DNA of 64,000 nt from Cryptomeria japonica (taxonomy: Eukaryota; Streptophyta; Pinopsida; Cupressales; Cupressaceae), in assembly GCF_030272615.1 (NCBI RefSeq), contig NC_081412.1, forward strand, positions 666,358,352 through 666,422,351. The letters run 5' to 3'. Numbering within the stretch: position 1 is the stretch's first letter; each line of letters begins with the position of its first letter. The notes beneath the pieces were generated by a model, which saw nothing but the letters and a program-made list of their open reading frames with translations, searched no databases and was not told where the DNA came from. The position numbers were made by a program, and so were the translations under genes. Shown here piece by piece: positions 34,277 to 45,589 of the stretch.

Positions 34277-34878
34277 TTGTTCTGAAATTTTTTGTTTATG
34301 TTGTTTACTATCAATTTTACATCATTTACCCTAGACATTGCCTTTAATCATTTTATCCTATCCAATTACAACTCAATCAAAAAGGTAAGTGAATCCAATA
34401 GTGAGCCCAACTTTTTTCAATAGGTTTGAAGTTGGGCCAATTGAATTTCTATTGGGAAACTTCCTTGTTTAATCACTTCTTTTACTATAATAGTTTGCAT
34501 TATCATTTGTATAAGAGACATTGTGAGTACAAATCTATTCCATTAGCTTTTCCCTCTTTGTGTATGAGTTTCATTACCCTTTGACCGAAATCCAATATCT
34601 CGGTGAGAAGAAGTTATAGACTTATGGCTTCCCAAAGTTTACATACTAATGGTATTGAGCCTGAGTAGACTAACTTATTCTCTAGGAGCATAGTTGAATC
34701 CTCTATTCCTACACAAGACATGCCTAACATTATCGAGAATCCTTCCCTTCATTCTTCTCATGATGAGGATAACTCTCCAACTCAAGTGACTATTGAACAA
34801 GTGGAAAATCTTGACAAGCAATTGGAAGATCTTCAACAATTTGTGAGTCAAGAACACTTTGGGTGGAGAGGCTATTGA
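34277..34878 (+). pseudogene. Element E leader and start of Gag-like ORF
   Basis: Leader DNA leads to ATG at 34624 and the frame MASQSLHTNGIEPE, TAG (34666-34668), then TNLFSRSIVESSIPTQDMPN and a Gln/Glu-rich helical stretch (TIEQVENLDKQLEDLQQF) to a stop at 34878. The acidic, Ser/Thr-rich character fits the N-terminus of a gypsy Gag or ORF1, but no diagnostic domain is present. It is plus strand, in line with the presumed E LTRs. Confidence 0.45.
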
Positions 34879-35724
34879 GAACGTGGTTATACTGAGAGTG
34901 TGTGTGTGGGGGGCCGGGGGTGCGAATCAGTATAACACACTTTTACTTTTTCAACTTAATATTATAAGCATATAACTTTATCTCAAAACATATTCATTGC
35001 ATGCTAACTTTCACATGAGATCTAACTATTATGAACACAAATAGAACACAAGATATATATGTGGAAACCCTTACAGGAGAAAACCACAACAAAATAGCTT
35101 CCTTATATACAAGAAACTCTTTTACAAATTCATAAGTATCAACCCACTAGAGGCACCAACTCCTCATTTTGTTTGTGAGACACTTTCCTGCTAGAGGCAC
35201 CAACCCCTAATTCAAATTTCCACCTTACTAATGTTGCTTAATCAATGGATGATGGATCAACTTATTCTTCACAAACTATGCTATCAATCTTCCTCTCGAG
35301 TTGCTCTTCAAATCTGCTATAAGTCTGCCACAATACTTTCTTCACTAATTCTGCCACCTTCAAATCTGATATAAATCAGACCACAGTTTTGCCACAATAC
35401 TGTCACAAATCTCTTCTTTAAAACCTGCTTTTAGACCTGCTATAATATCTCTTATGTCCTCCTTTTAGATCTGTAATAGCTTCTCATTTAAATTTTTATA
35501 AACTCCTCAATATTCCTTCTTCACCAAGAGAGGTGTCCCTTCATTTATCTGCAGTATTATTCAATAAACTGTTCTCAAAAGTCTGGATACATTATCTTCA
35601 ATAAATGTGCTTAATAACTCTTATAAGTCTGCTCATTTCACTTCAAAGGTCTGCTCTAAAACCCACATTTAATTCTTCCTTTATGACTTGAGTAATCATG
35701 GAAGAACATCTTTATACACAATAA
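34879..35724. mobile_element. Probable LTR-element fragment inside E
   Basis: The sequence turns from E coding character to TACTGAGAGTG plus a G-run, then AATCAGTATAACAC, and TGGAAACCCTTACAGGAGAAAACCAC. These blocks are typical of Copia-like LTR or leader DNA in plants (from familiarity). A 9-bp inverted pair TTATACTGA/TCAGTATAA lies at its left end. I could not fix either boundary or a TSD. Confidence 0.3.
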
Positions 35725-35985
35725 TTATATAAAGATATATATGAATAATCTAATGTTATGATGAAGGTGCATGATGGTTTCACTTGTACCACTATAGGTT
35801 CCATCACCCTTTCCGTAGAGGTTGGTATTAAGTGCTAAGATGTTACCTTTGCCATTATCCCTACCTTGGACCAATTTTGTGTAAAGTTGGAACACCCTTG
35901 GTTTGATTCCATTAAGGCCATTCCTTCTACCATCCATAAATGTTTGAAGTTCCCTTACAATGGGTGTGTTATAATAAGCAATCAT
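35725..35985 (-). pseudogene. Unidentified coding-like fragment
   Basis: An 86-codon minus frame starts MIAYYNTPIVRELQTFMDG and includes KLVQGRDNGKGNILALNTN and GDGTYSGTSET. Residue composition looks protein-like, and its strand is opposite to the E fragments on both sides. I do not recognise the family. It may belong to the insertion at 34879-35724 or be a captured gene piece. Confidence 0.3.
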
Positions 35986-36057
35986 AATCTTTATTAGCCC
36001 TTAGCAAGATGTGGAAATTTCACCCTTGATTGCTTTTGGCCTTAAAAACCTAAACCT

Positions 36058-36885
36058 TTGCAACCTCGTCATGATGTCCTTTTCCTATCTTATCAAAATT
36101 TCAGATATGAAAGGATATCGGCCTTGAGTAAACCTAATGATTCTTCACCTATGGATATGGATATTCCTCCTCCGCATCACGAACTTGGACTTCTTCCTAC
36201 CTCTCCTATTCCTCCTATATATGTTGCAGTCCCACGTCCTAAATCTGACAAAGGTGAAAGAGGAAAGCACCTAGCATCTCGTATCTCTCAACCTAGTGAG
36301 ATTTCTTCTATTCTTCCTACAAAGAAAGAAAAGAAGCCTATGTTGATTGATCCCTAACCTTCCCAAGCTTCTAGTTGTAACAAGAGAAATCGTAGTGCAA
36401 GAGAACGTTGTTGACAATGTCGTGCCAAGGCTAATGAGATTGCTTCCCAAAGTGTTTCCTCCCCTAAGCCATCAAATGTTGACTTGGTCCCATTAGCCCA
36501 ACCTTCACCTAATCGTAGGCAAGAGCTTTATCTTAAACAATTGTGTCAAAATTTGAAAATATCTATGCAAACTAATTCTTTTTCATCTCCTCAACACATT
36601 AGATATCCTATTGTGATTAATTTTGATGTTGATGATAATAATGTGGATACTAATGATTCTGATGATGATGTTATTGAGATTAATCATGAGCTATCTTCGA
36701 GATTTTCAAAATCTTTAATCCTAGCTCCTAGTGGCAAACATAGTGATTCATCACTAGAGCATGGTGCTTGTTTGGAACTTGTGATATCCCCTTCTACTGT
36801 ACTTCTTGTAGCTCCTCTTGAATTATGTCCACCTTCTCTAAATGATGATAAGAAAGATTGGGAGGTGGATTATTTTCTACAGTAG
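36058..36885 (+). pseudogene. Element E ORF fragment, two in-frame stops
   Basis: A single plus frame of 276 codons is broken by TAA at 36355 and TGA at 36412. It has a Pro-rich section (MDMDIPPPHHELG), a basic section (KEKKPMLID; RNRSARERC), and an acidic Asp-rich section (VDDNNVDTNDSDDDVIEI). It looks like the low-complexity part of a retroelement ORF. No catalytic domain is visible. Confidence 0.45.
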
Positions 36886-38145
36886 CTTCACTTGTGTAGT
36901 GGATTCTTTTGTATGTTTTCTTGCATGTGATGTGATACTTGATGTGTCTTTGTGTTATGTTAAACTCTCTTTGGATGACCCTTGTTGCTTCATTGGCGCA
37001 AGGCAACAAAGGTACAAACCTGTTGTGACATTCCTCTATTTGTATCTTAATTCTTTTATATGTCATATTCATGTTGTGTCATAAATATGCTATTGTTGTA
37101 ATTGTGCTTTTGTGTTGTCTACTTGGGGACAATGCAAAGTATTGAGATCTCACTTTTTGGTCTCTTCTATGTTGACCCAAAAAGTATTGTGTTGTTCATC
37201 TTATGTGCTCTTCTTACATTGTTCTCGTAGTTCCACTACTTTTGGGGGATGAGGTCAATTCATTACAAATAATGGGCATATTGACCCTGGATTGTGGATC
37301 CCTTATGTGCTCTTTCTTTGTGTTTTGTGACCATCACCTTTGATTTGCCTATGCTTGGGGGCAAGTCATTGTTGCGACGTGCTTGTCATTTGTATGCATT
37401 TATGCTACCTTAAAGAAATTGCTCCCGGTAAGGCATATTTAATCGCTTTAATGTGGGGGCATACATTCTGCTCTATGCTACACTTTGTGCACACACAACT
37501 AAGGTTTGGTTTGTACACTTTGATCACACACCATGACATTTTTGGTGTACGTTGCAGCCCCCATTTTGTAGTCGATCTTTGTTTAGATTACTTTGCAAAC
37601 CAAGGCTTTTTTCTGTGATCTTTGTGCTTGGTGCATGCTGCAACACCCATTTTGCAATCGAGTTTTGTTCAGATTATTTAGCAAATTGAGTGTTTGCTTT
37701 GTAATCTTTCTTTGTGCAAACATGGCTCATAGTAAGTATATCCTTACTAGACTAAGAAGTCATACCTTTTCTCTCTTTCTTCTTTTTTCTCTCCATATCT
37801 TGCTCCTTTTATCTTTTGATATTAGATTGATGAGATAATAAGTCCATGGGGGCTTGGTGTTTCTTGTCTCTTTCATATCTTGATGAAAGTCTTTTGATAC
37901 TATTTTGTAGTTTACTGAGTGTACGAGTGTAAGTTCATACGACCACTGAAGTGGGGGCTAAATGTAGTGTTGTAAATTGTATCCTTATACAATTTCATAC
38001 TCACTTGGGCCTGACTTTGGTGTTTCTAGCCTCTATGACTTGATTATGCATAACTCTTTTCACACTGGTGCCAAATTTGTGATCTCTTTTCTCTGCTTTA
38101 ACTCCTGGACCTTGTTTCAGCCCGGATGGATTGGACTAGGGCACC
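36886..38145. other. Non-coding tail of element E
   Basis: T-rich DNA with repeated phrases CTTGGGGACAATG, TTTGGGGGATGAGG and CTTGGGGGCAAG, which recur in the untranslated 3' regions of plant gypsy elements. The short ORFs here lack recognisable domains. It ends at the A-solo insertion site GCACC. Confidence 0.45.
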
Positions 38146-39616
38146 TGTTGACGTGTATTTTGTACACTATCAAACACAGAATAAAATACCTAAGGGTACC
38201 TTATCCTCTCTTGAGTAAAGCCTCTGAATGCTGAAGATATCGCAAAAAGGATCAATCAGGGTGACTTCAAGGTTCTTTGCTGTAGGATCTCTACGTGTGG
38301 ATAAGCTCTCTATGGTATGATGTGATTTGCTGGAATCATAAGGGGACTTACACTTGATGACTGAACTTCTGATTTGCTTTGAATATTGCTGGAACACAGG
38401 ATTTTACTGCCTTAGATTTGAAAAAAGGAAAAAAGACGAGGGTGAGGAAAGGATCTAATCCTAATACTAAGGAATGTAAGAGCAATGAATGATCTTTGAT
38501 GAAATTCTAACTAAGTCTTGTTTAGACATCCCAGGACCATCTCCACAAGGTTAGTGCGATCTTCAAAGGAAAGCTTTATGATGTTCAAATCATCACTGCA
38601 GGCATAGACACCATCAGGCTGATGCATATCAATGAAGAAGCGACAATTGAAGTTAAGCTTAAGCTAAATGATTCCAGTTGACTACGCAAGGCAAGTCTGT
38701 AATCAACAAACTGCTAGTAGTATGGATATACGAATTTCACCATCAATCAAGCACATTTCTTCCACTCATCTAATAACATGAAATCAAATATGAGAAGTAT
38801 AAAGACCATGCAAATTGTCGAATCGACCCATAAATTTCACCATCTCTTCAATAAAGCTTTACAAGTCTCTTACAACAACATCTTGGCAACAATCTTTGCC
38901 TTCTCTCACTACTCTACTCTAATTGCTATTCTATCAATTGCTAATCACCTTCTAACTACTCTCTATTCACTAACTCTATTCTATTTCTTTCTATCTATAT
39001 CCTTTACAAATGAAATGCCAGGGCTTATATAGTGCCCTCAATACAATTCGATGGCTTAGATCAATTCGAGATCAATGGCCAAGATTTTACAATGAAAACT
39101 CTAATTAGGGTTCGTTACAACCATTACATAACATTTAATGTTTGACCAATGAAATAATTGTATTTCTTGGACACATGTCTTCTCTGGAAAAATCGACCAA
39201 TGGATAGCAGGGATAGGTACATCGAAGTTTGTGCCACTTCCCATGAGTTAGGTACATTGAATCTGGACATTGTTGAGGTGGATCAATCCTACTGGAGGAG
39301 TGATGACTGGGATGCCACCTCATTTGACACTTGGTTGATATTCAATTTGGTAACGTTGAGAAGTTAGCCTTAATTAATTCTTCTGGAACTATCTGCTTCT
39401 TCAACGAACCCTTTGCTCTGACTTCTTGTGTCCTTGATTTGCAGGATGATGATGTACCTCGCCTTGGAATGCTGGATTGGAAGAGGTTATTCCTAATGAC
39501 GTTAGTCCAAAGAAGTTCATCCTTGTCGATGCTAGACTGGAGGAGGTCGCCCATATCCTTGCTTGATCTGGCTTGATCTGGCTTGATTTTCCAACTCCGG
39601 GGTCTCCATTTGATGC

Positions 39617-39852
39617 CTACACAAAATATTAAAGTTAGTCTTTTGAGCATCAAACCTTAAAGTATCAAATTTAAGACCTTTCAAAGGTAAAACTTAAGCT
39701 ATTAATTTGAAAAAAGTCATGATAAATCAAGAATTACACATTTTCAAATTAATAATGAATGGAATTTGGATCTTCAAGACTTAGACTTTACAAAATTGCA
39801 ATGGGATCACAATAAGTCTTGAATAAGAACTTCAAAAAGTAATTCTTCATAC
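39617..39852 (-). other. Predicted 5'-UTR intron in A-solo
   Basis: Donor GGAAG|GTATGA (39853/39852) and acceptor TTTTGTGTAG|G (ending 39617) on the minus strand, 236 bp. An ATG opening METPELENQARS follows within ten bases. Confidence 0.45.
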
Positions 39853-40498
39853 CTTCCTTTGAGTATTTAAGTACAAAAAACCTTGAAAAATGAAGGAAGA
39901 AGACCGGATTTTGTTGGGCAAGATTTATAGCCCTCCCTTGGATGAAGTACGCCTCCTTTAGCCTCCAAAAGAGCTTCACCTTCCACTAGCTTCTCCAAAA
40001 TCTGGAAATTCACCTTCAAACTTGCCTTTACAAAATGAATTTCGCCCTCCTTAGTCTCCACACTTAGTAGAAATTCGCTCCACTCCAGCTAGATTTCGCA
40101 CCTTCAATTAGCTCTCCAAATTCGCACTTGAAAGGATGATTGAATGATTTGAATGATGAAAAAACACACCTCCAATATATAGAGCGCTTTACCTTGAATT
40201 ACCCATGAGGCCGACCTTGCAAATAAAAGGTGAAATAATAAATAAAACCTCAAAAGGAGTAGGCCGACTTGTCAAATAAAGGCCAAATAATGCCTTGTGC
40301 ACTCCACATTTAATTTTAATTTAATAACAATTAATTTTAAATGCCTCCAAGGGAATTTTTATTAATTTCAAGGCTTAAAAATTAATTTATTAAATTAAAA
40401 TGCCTTAATTTAATGCGAATTTGATTCAATATCTCCAAAGGCCTCAAAGTTAAAATATCAACGCTCAAATGATGTGAAAATGAAGGACATCACCAATT

Positions 40499-41610
40499 TC
40501 GCCCTGGACCCTTGGTGAGGGACAGGAGCGACGTTTCACTTTTGCTCTCAATCCTTCGTCCTTTTAATTGCCAACTCTCAATGTGGGGTAAGTGATGATC
40601 TCTTTCATCCATTCCATACATGTTTAACTTGTTTTTGCAAGGCAAAATAGGTGTTCCAAAGCTTTTCGCCCTGGTCCTTCAGTGAAGGACAGGAGCGACT
40701 TTTGCATTTTAGCCTAGGATCAGCAAATTTTGAAGTCAAATCTTTGTTCACCATGCCTTAGAAGACTTTTTCATCCTTGCACAATCTTGCCTTAGCGTAA
40801 CCTTGGAGAGAAGTTATTGGTTTTGTAAAAATCGCCCTGGTCCTTCAGTGAGGGATAGGAGCGCTTTTCCCCATTGTCATCAAAATTTGTAATCTTTGCA
40901 TCTCAATTCCACCTCAAGGCATTTTAAACCTCATTTCAAACTTGCGCCTTGGCTTAGATTTGTCCAATCTTGGAGAGAAAGGCTAGATAATATGTTTTTC
41001 GCCCTGGTCCCTCAGAGAGGGACAGGAGCGATTTTTCACTTTTAAGCTTATCCGTCCTTTGTTAGGCTTCCAAATTATCTTCAACGGGCTAAACATGCCT
41101 TCTTTCATTCGTTTCAATCACAAAACTTGTTTTGTCCTTGCAAGAAAATTGCACTTTTAGAAAATCGCTCTGGATCCTTGGAGAGGGACAGGAGCGCCTT
41201 TTGTCTTCTAGGCCAAAATGCTTCACTTTTCACCATGAAATGCCTTGGCTAGGGAAGATTTCATCTTGTTACACACCATGAATAAGAGTTCAAGTCCAAG
41301 AAAGGTCTAAAAATGTGTATATAAAGAAAATCGCTCTGGTCCTTCAGTGAGGGACAGGAGCGAAATTACCCTTCTAGGCAAAACTCCATCATTTCATTGA
41401 CTTTAATCAAATCTGGATGCTTTATCACGTTCATTTCGTCCTTCACCATGCCTTTGATGTCTCAATTTATCCAAACAAGGTCAGGAATGATTCCAATAAG
41501 CCCTTTCACCCTGGACCCTTGGTGAGGGACAGGAGCGATTCACCTTGGACCTCCTGAGAGGGTCAGGAGCGAAATTCGCTCTAGATCCTCAGTGAAGGAT
41601 AGGAGCGAAA
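40499..41610. repeat. 167-bp-period array of quasi-palindromes (A-solo)
   Basis: Cores TCGCYCTGGTCC...GGGACAGGAGCGA start at 40499, 40666, 40832, 40999, 41165, 41331 and 41506, so steps are 167, 166, 167, 166, 166 and 175 bp. Two more cores follow in tandem near 41540 and 41576. The regularity is greater than in A1 because this copy has fewer units and indels. Confidence 0.88.
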
Positions 41611-42032
41611 TTTGACTTTTTGAACTCTCTATCAGGATAATTTTATGGAATATAACATTTAAGTATAAGAAAGAAGAAAATTTCTTATACTTTAAGTTAT
41701 ATTCCATATATACTTTCAGGATGTTTGAGAGTGGTTTCAGACCTCCAATAGCTATATTGCAAAATCTAGTTTTTGGAGGTTTTTTCAGTTTCCAGACTTA
41801 GTCAAATTTCAGGATCAGGACATTCCAGACTTAGCCAATTTTCAGGATCAGGACTCTCAGACTTAGCCAAATTTCAAGATCAGGACTTGCTATCCATGTG
41901 ATCCCCTTGGCGACACTCAAAATGCAAAGGCTAACGGGCAAAACCCTAAAAGACCTAGAAAACAAACCCTAAAAAGCAAAAAAAACAGGGGTCCCTATTT
42001 GCAATGGGGCGATGTGGGAAAACGTCACAACA

Positions 42033-42577
42033 ACACCTAGCACCCTTGTCCTCCTAGACCAGGGCACTAGGAGCCATAGTCTACACCAAAAGGACCCAAA
42101 TTTGAATCCTCCAATGGTAAGAAAAAGTTGAGCGGGAAATGATTTTTGATGTCGACCTTCTTTGTAGATTTCAATATGTTTCATGGGGTTAGGTATAAAA
42201 GTAGGTCTTATCCCCTCATTTAAAACATCTCACAGTTACAATTCCTCAAAAGCAATTTAAATCCAAGTGAGCAAGCAATCAGGCATCATTAAGGTAGTGA
42301 AGGAGAGTTCAAGTATTCAAATTTTCAAGCACTGAAAATGGCATGCACGATCAAGATCTTATGAAGACATGCATGAATTCTACATGACAAAATCAGCTTT
42401 TTATGAAGACTTCAAGACAAAGGAGATTCATAAAGAAGATATAACATTTCAATTCAACATTTATTTCCATATCTAGCCTTTGCCCAACAAGGGTGAGCTC
42501 TCTTCTCTATTTTATTCATCATAAGGTTAATTCCAAACCCAAGGTTTCAACAACATTTTTCCTCTCTTGTGTGTGCC
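42033..42577 (+). mobile_element. Element E, right LTR remnant
   Basis: 42358-42577 matches the left E LTR (10918-11165). Upstream is a TATA box (TATAAAAG at 42193) in plus sense, about 165 bp before the matched part, consistent with an LTR promoter. Its left edge is uncertain because A-solo ends right before it. Confidence 0.5.
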
Positions 42578-42898
42578 CAAATAAACAAAGCCAATTGTTG
42601 TTATCCATACAAAAAATTGAATTTCTATAATATTAATATTACATATAAAATATGGCGAGAGATATCCTTCTCGAGGTGCCTATTTTTAATCAATTTTACA
42701 CCCTAAAGTCAAATAGGTGCCTTGAGAAGGATATCTCTTGGCATATTTTATATTATGTTAATATATATAAGCTAGGAAAAATTATATTATAATAAATGGA
42801 GGAAAAATGTAGAGTTAGTGTTATCTCCTACTTAAAAGCATACACTAAGGTCCCCAAACAAAGCCAATTGTTGTTATCCATACAAAAATTTTGTTGTG
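42578..42898. repeat. Hairpin element flanked by a 30-bp direct repeat
   Basis: Arms at 42630-42685 and 42711-42763 are inverted copies of about 54 bp (core GAGAGATATCCTTCTCGAGG) around a 25-bp loop, roughly 85% paired. On both sides lies a direct repeat of about 30 bp beginning AAACAAAGCCAATTGTTG (42584 and 42857). It may be a MITE-like foldback or a tandem duplication. No typical TSD was found. Confidence 0.6.
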
Positions 42899-43166
42899 TG
42901 TTGGTTGAAAATTTTGTACACTTGAGGAAATATACAAAATTGTGGTTTCAACTACAGTGTGTGAGTAAAACTCTCCTAATTAAGGGAAGGCTCCCCCTAT
43001 CTAACTACAACTTTGAAAATAAAATAGGATGGGACAACAATCTTTCTTCTTCTTTCAAGAAAGACAATATCCTTTTCTCTTCACAGAAAAGCGATAGCGA
43101 TTTGATATAAAACAGCAGTAACAACTTTCGAAATGAAATGAGAGAAAGGAAATGAAGTTTCCTGAA

Positions 43167-43638
43167 AGCTCAAAGACTTCCATCACTTCCTTCGGGATAG
43201 GACAACAATATCAAGCTCAAAGACTTGATTATGTGAAGTCCTATCTACCCTTTTCTATACTAATGCTATCAAGAATAAATTATAACAGCTCAAAGACTAG
43301 AATATCTTATTCTTTTCTACTTAAAACAATGGGAAGTAGTATAAGCTCAAAGACTGACAGCTATTTCTCAAAAAATCAGCTCCTAAATTCTCTTAAGAAC
43401 AAGTGAAAGCACAAAGACTCACAACTTTTCTCAATAGAATACTTATTTTAATCTATATTAACCTCAAATACTTGCAGCACAAAGGCTGCAAATCAAATTC
43501 GATTAAGCTCTTTAAAAAACACTTCCAAGAAAGATAATATAGAACACTAACTCAAGAATGTAGCACAAAGACTCAAAGATTGAGCAATTTCCTTCTATTC
43601 CTTCAATTCTTGAATTTACACATGAAATCTCAAAGGCT
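43167..43638. repeat. AGCWCAAAGACT motif series in C
   Basis: The 12-mer AGC(T/A)CAAAGACT or a one-to-two-base variant occurs at 43167, 43214, 43287, 43344, 43408, 43475, 43562 and 43627, at 47-87 bp spacing. The DNA between is not obviously repeated. In LTR sense this lies downstream of the TATA box, so it would be in the transcribed leader (R/U5) as AGTCTTTGAGCT. Confidence 0.8.
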
Positions 43639-44881
43639 TCTTTGCTGTAAATTTGGCAGAGTTTTTGCTTGCTTTTCAAAAAGATAAGATTACAATAGGC
43701 CCCCTCCAGTATTTATAGAAGAGGAGCCTTGAGAAAAGGGTGGGAGGATCTCAACTAACTTGAGAAATTCTCTCAACTACCAAGACTTATTCAATAACTA
43801 ACTATGACTTATTCCAACTACAGTCCTGTTGACGTGTATTTTGTACACAATCATACACAGAATAAAATACCGACAGGCATCTTATCCTCTCTAGAGAAAA
43901 TAGTCTCTAACTGCTGAAGATCTGCAAAAAGGATCAGTTAGATGGACTCCAAGGTTCTTTTAGTGGGGTCTCCACGTGTGGACAAGCTTTTTAGTGGTAT
44001 GATGTGATTTGCTGTTTCCTTCAAGGCTTCTTACGGATTCAATGGTTCGAAGATTTCACTAATCTAAAAGGAACTTTCAAAAAATGGAAAAAGGACAGGG
44101 TTTAAGTAAGTCTAATCTAGTCTAACCCTATGAACGACTTAGCATGAATGAGATTTGGCAAGACTCAACCAATTTCAATTTTGCCATAAGATAACAACTC
44201 AACTGAAATTAGTGCGATCTTCTAAGGTAATAATGGTGTTCAATGCATCAAAGACCAAGGACACTACTACGAAGGTACATATCCTAGATGCGAAAATGCT
44301 TGAAGGTTAAGGACTCAAAGTGTTTTCCAGTCGACCACGCAAGGCGTTCCTACAATCAGCAAGAAGCTAGTGGTTTGGATTGCGAATCCTACCAAATATC
44401 AAATCTCACACTTAGTCTTTCAAATTAACAAACTACTTTGATTGAGCGTGATTCAAGTACATCCAACAACCATGAAGATAACTCAAGAAACTTGCAACAA
44501 AACACCATAACTTCAATATTTTATTGATTTCCAAGTCATCATATACAACAATTGCTTGAACTTCTCTCTTCAAGACTCAATCTTGCTACAAAATAAAATT
44601 GCTTACACTTCTAATCTCTCTATTTCACTATTTTTCTATTCTTCTCTTACTCTATTACATCTATTCTCAAATGAAATGAAAAATGGGGGTATAAATAGCA
44701 TCCCCAGTTACAATGAAAGGTCCAGATTGAAAGTAAATCAATGGACAAGATCATGACACCTAAACCCTAATTAGGGTTTGTTACAAATGACCTCCTTTTT
44801 ACTGAACAACATTAAATACATAGCCAAATATTAAATTTGGCACAAAAATCTAGGAGGTATCAACCAATGAGAAATAAGATG

Positions 44882-45589
44882 TCATGTCATCTGTAACAAC
44901 CTTTCATCTAGAATCTTATTCCCTTTCCAATTCTCTTTCTTAGCATATGCAATGAATTTTGCCACGATTCCTTCGATTTCTGTGCTTGGAATCTCGGGAA
45001 GATTCTTGATACTCTCTTCTAAGTGGATAACCTGATCAAATGCATCTAGAAGAGCTGCGTCCCAAGTAGGTTCAAGTTCCTTTGTTCTATCAATCAGGAG
45101 CATGGTGGCATACATCTGATCATACTGCTCATCTGTAACATCTGCGTCCTTGCGAAAGATGATCGTGATTCTATCCTCAAACTCTTGTAAATCCACATCT
45201 GTCTCGACCTCGATCCTTCTGCCAAGAATGGTACGAAGTACCTCAAATACTCTGTCCTGGATCGGATTGATCACCTCCTCAACTTGACCACATCTAACAC
45301 TGATGTCCTCAAAGAGAACACTCTTTATATGGAGTAAGGTTGACCACTGAAACAAACTGTGAGAATCACCTTCCAAGATCCTCTCTTGTGCTAAAATTCT
45401 TCTGGATGTGTGTCTTATAACTTTCAAGACAGGAATGACAACGTCCTTGGTATGGGCAAATGCAGCTACTGTTGCCATCAATCTGTGGATTATCTCAAGA
45501 ACTTGGATAGCCTGATGGGTGATCTTCGACATCCTTGTAACAAACTCAATGGCCACCGTGTGAGATCTATCCATCCAACCACATGTACG
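44882..45589 (-). pseudogene. C-terminal continuation of the A3 U3 gene
   Basis: The frame of the ORF at 45590-48103 continues without shift after the TAG for 235 more codons (through WMDRSHTVAIEFVTRM to KKENWKGNKILDERLLQM and a stop at 44882). The content is helical and acidic and aligns with the C-terminal parts of B1 and A2 (FxxYxxKExxxG pattern). The single TAG, followed by CGT, is either a mutation of CAG or a readthrough site. Without it the gene would encode about 1073 residues. Confidence 0.75.

Larger units (their letters stand above)
38146..42032 (-). mobile_element. Giant LTR A-solo, short form without the large ORF
   Basis: 3887 bp, TGTTGACGTG...CACAACA, with flanks GCACC (38141-38145) and ACACC (42033-42037), a 5-bp TSD with one change. 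It is the full-length counterpart of A1. In LTR sense it has hairpin 41993-42009, array 40499-41610, TATA-like site 40174-40182, intron 39617-39852, a start codon with a short ORF, and LTR TATA 39024-39031. The segment replacing the 3.2-kb gene is only about 0.5 kb, so this is an internal-deletion derivative or a separate short lineage. Confidence 0.9.
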
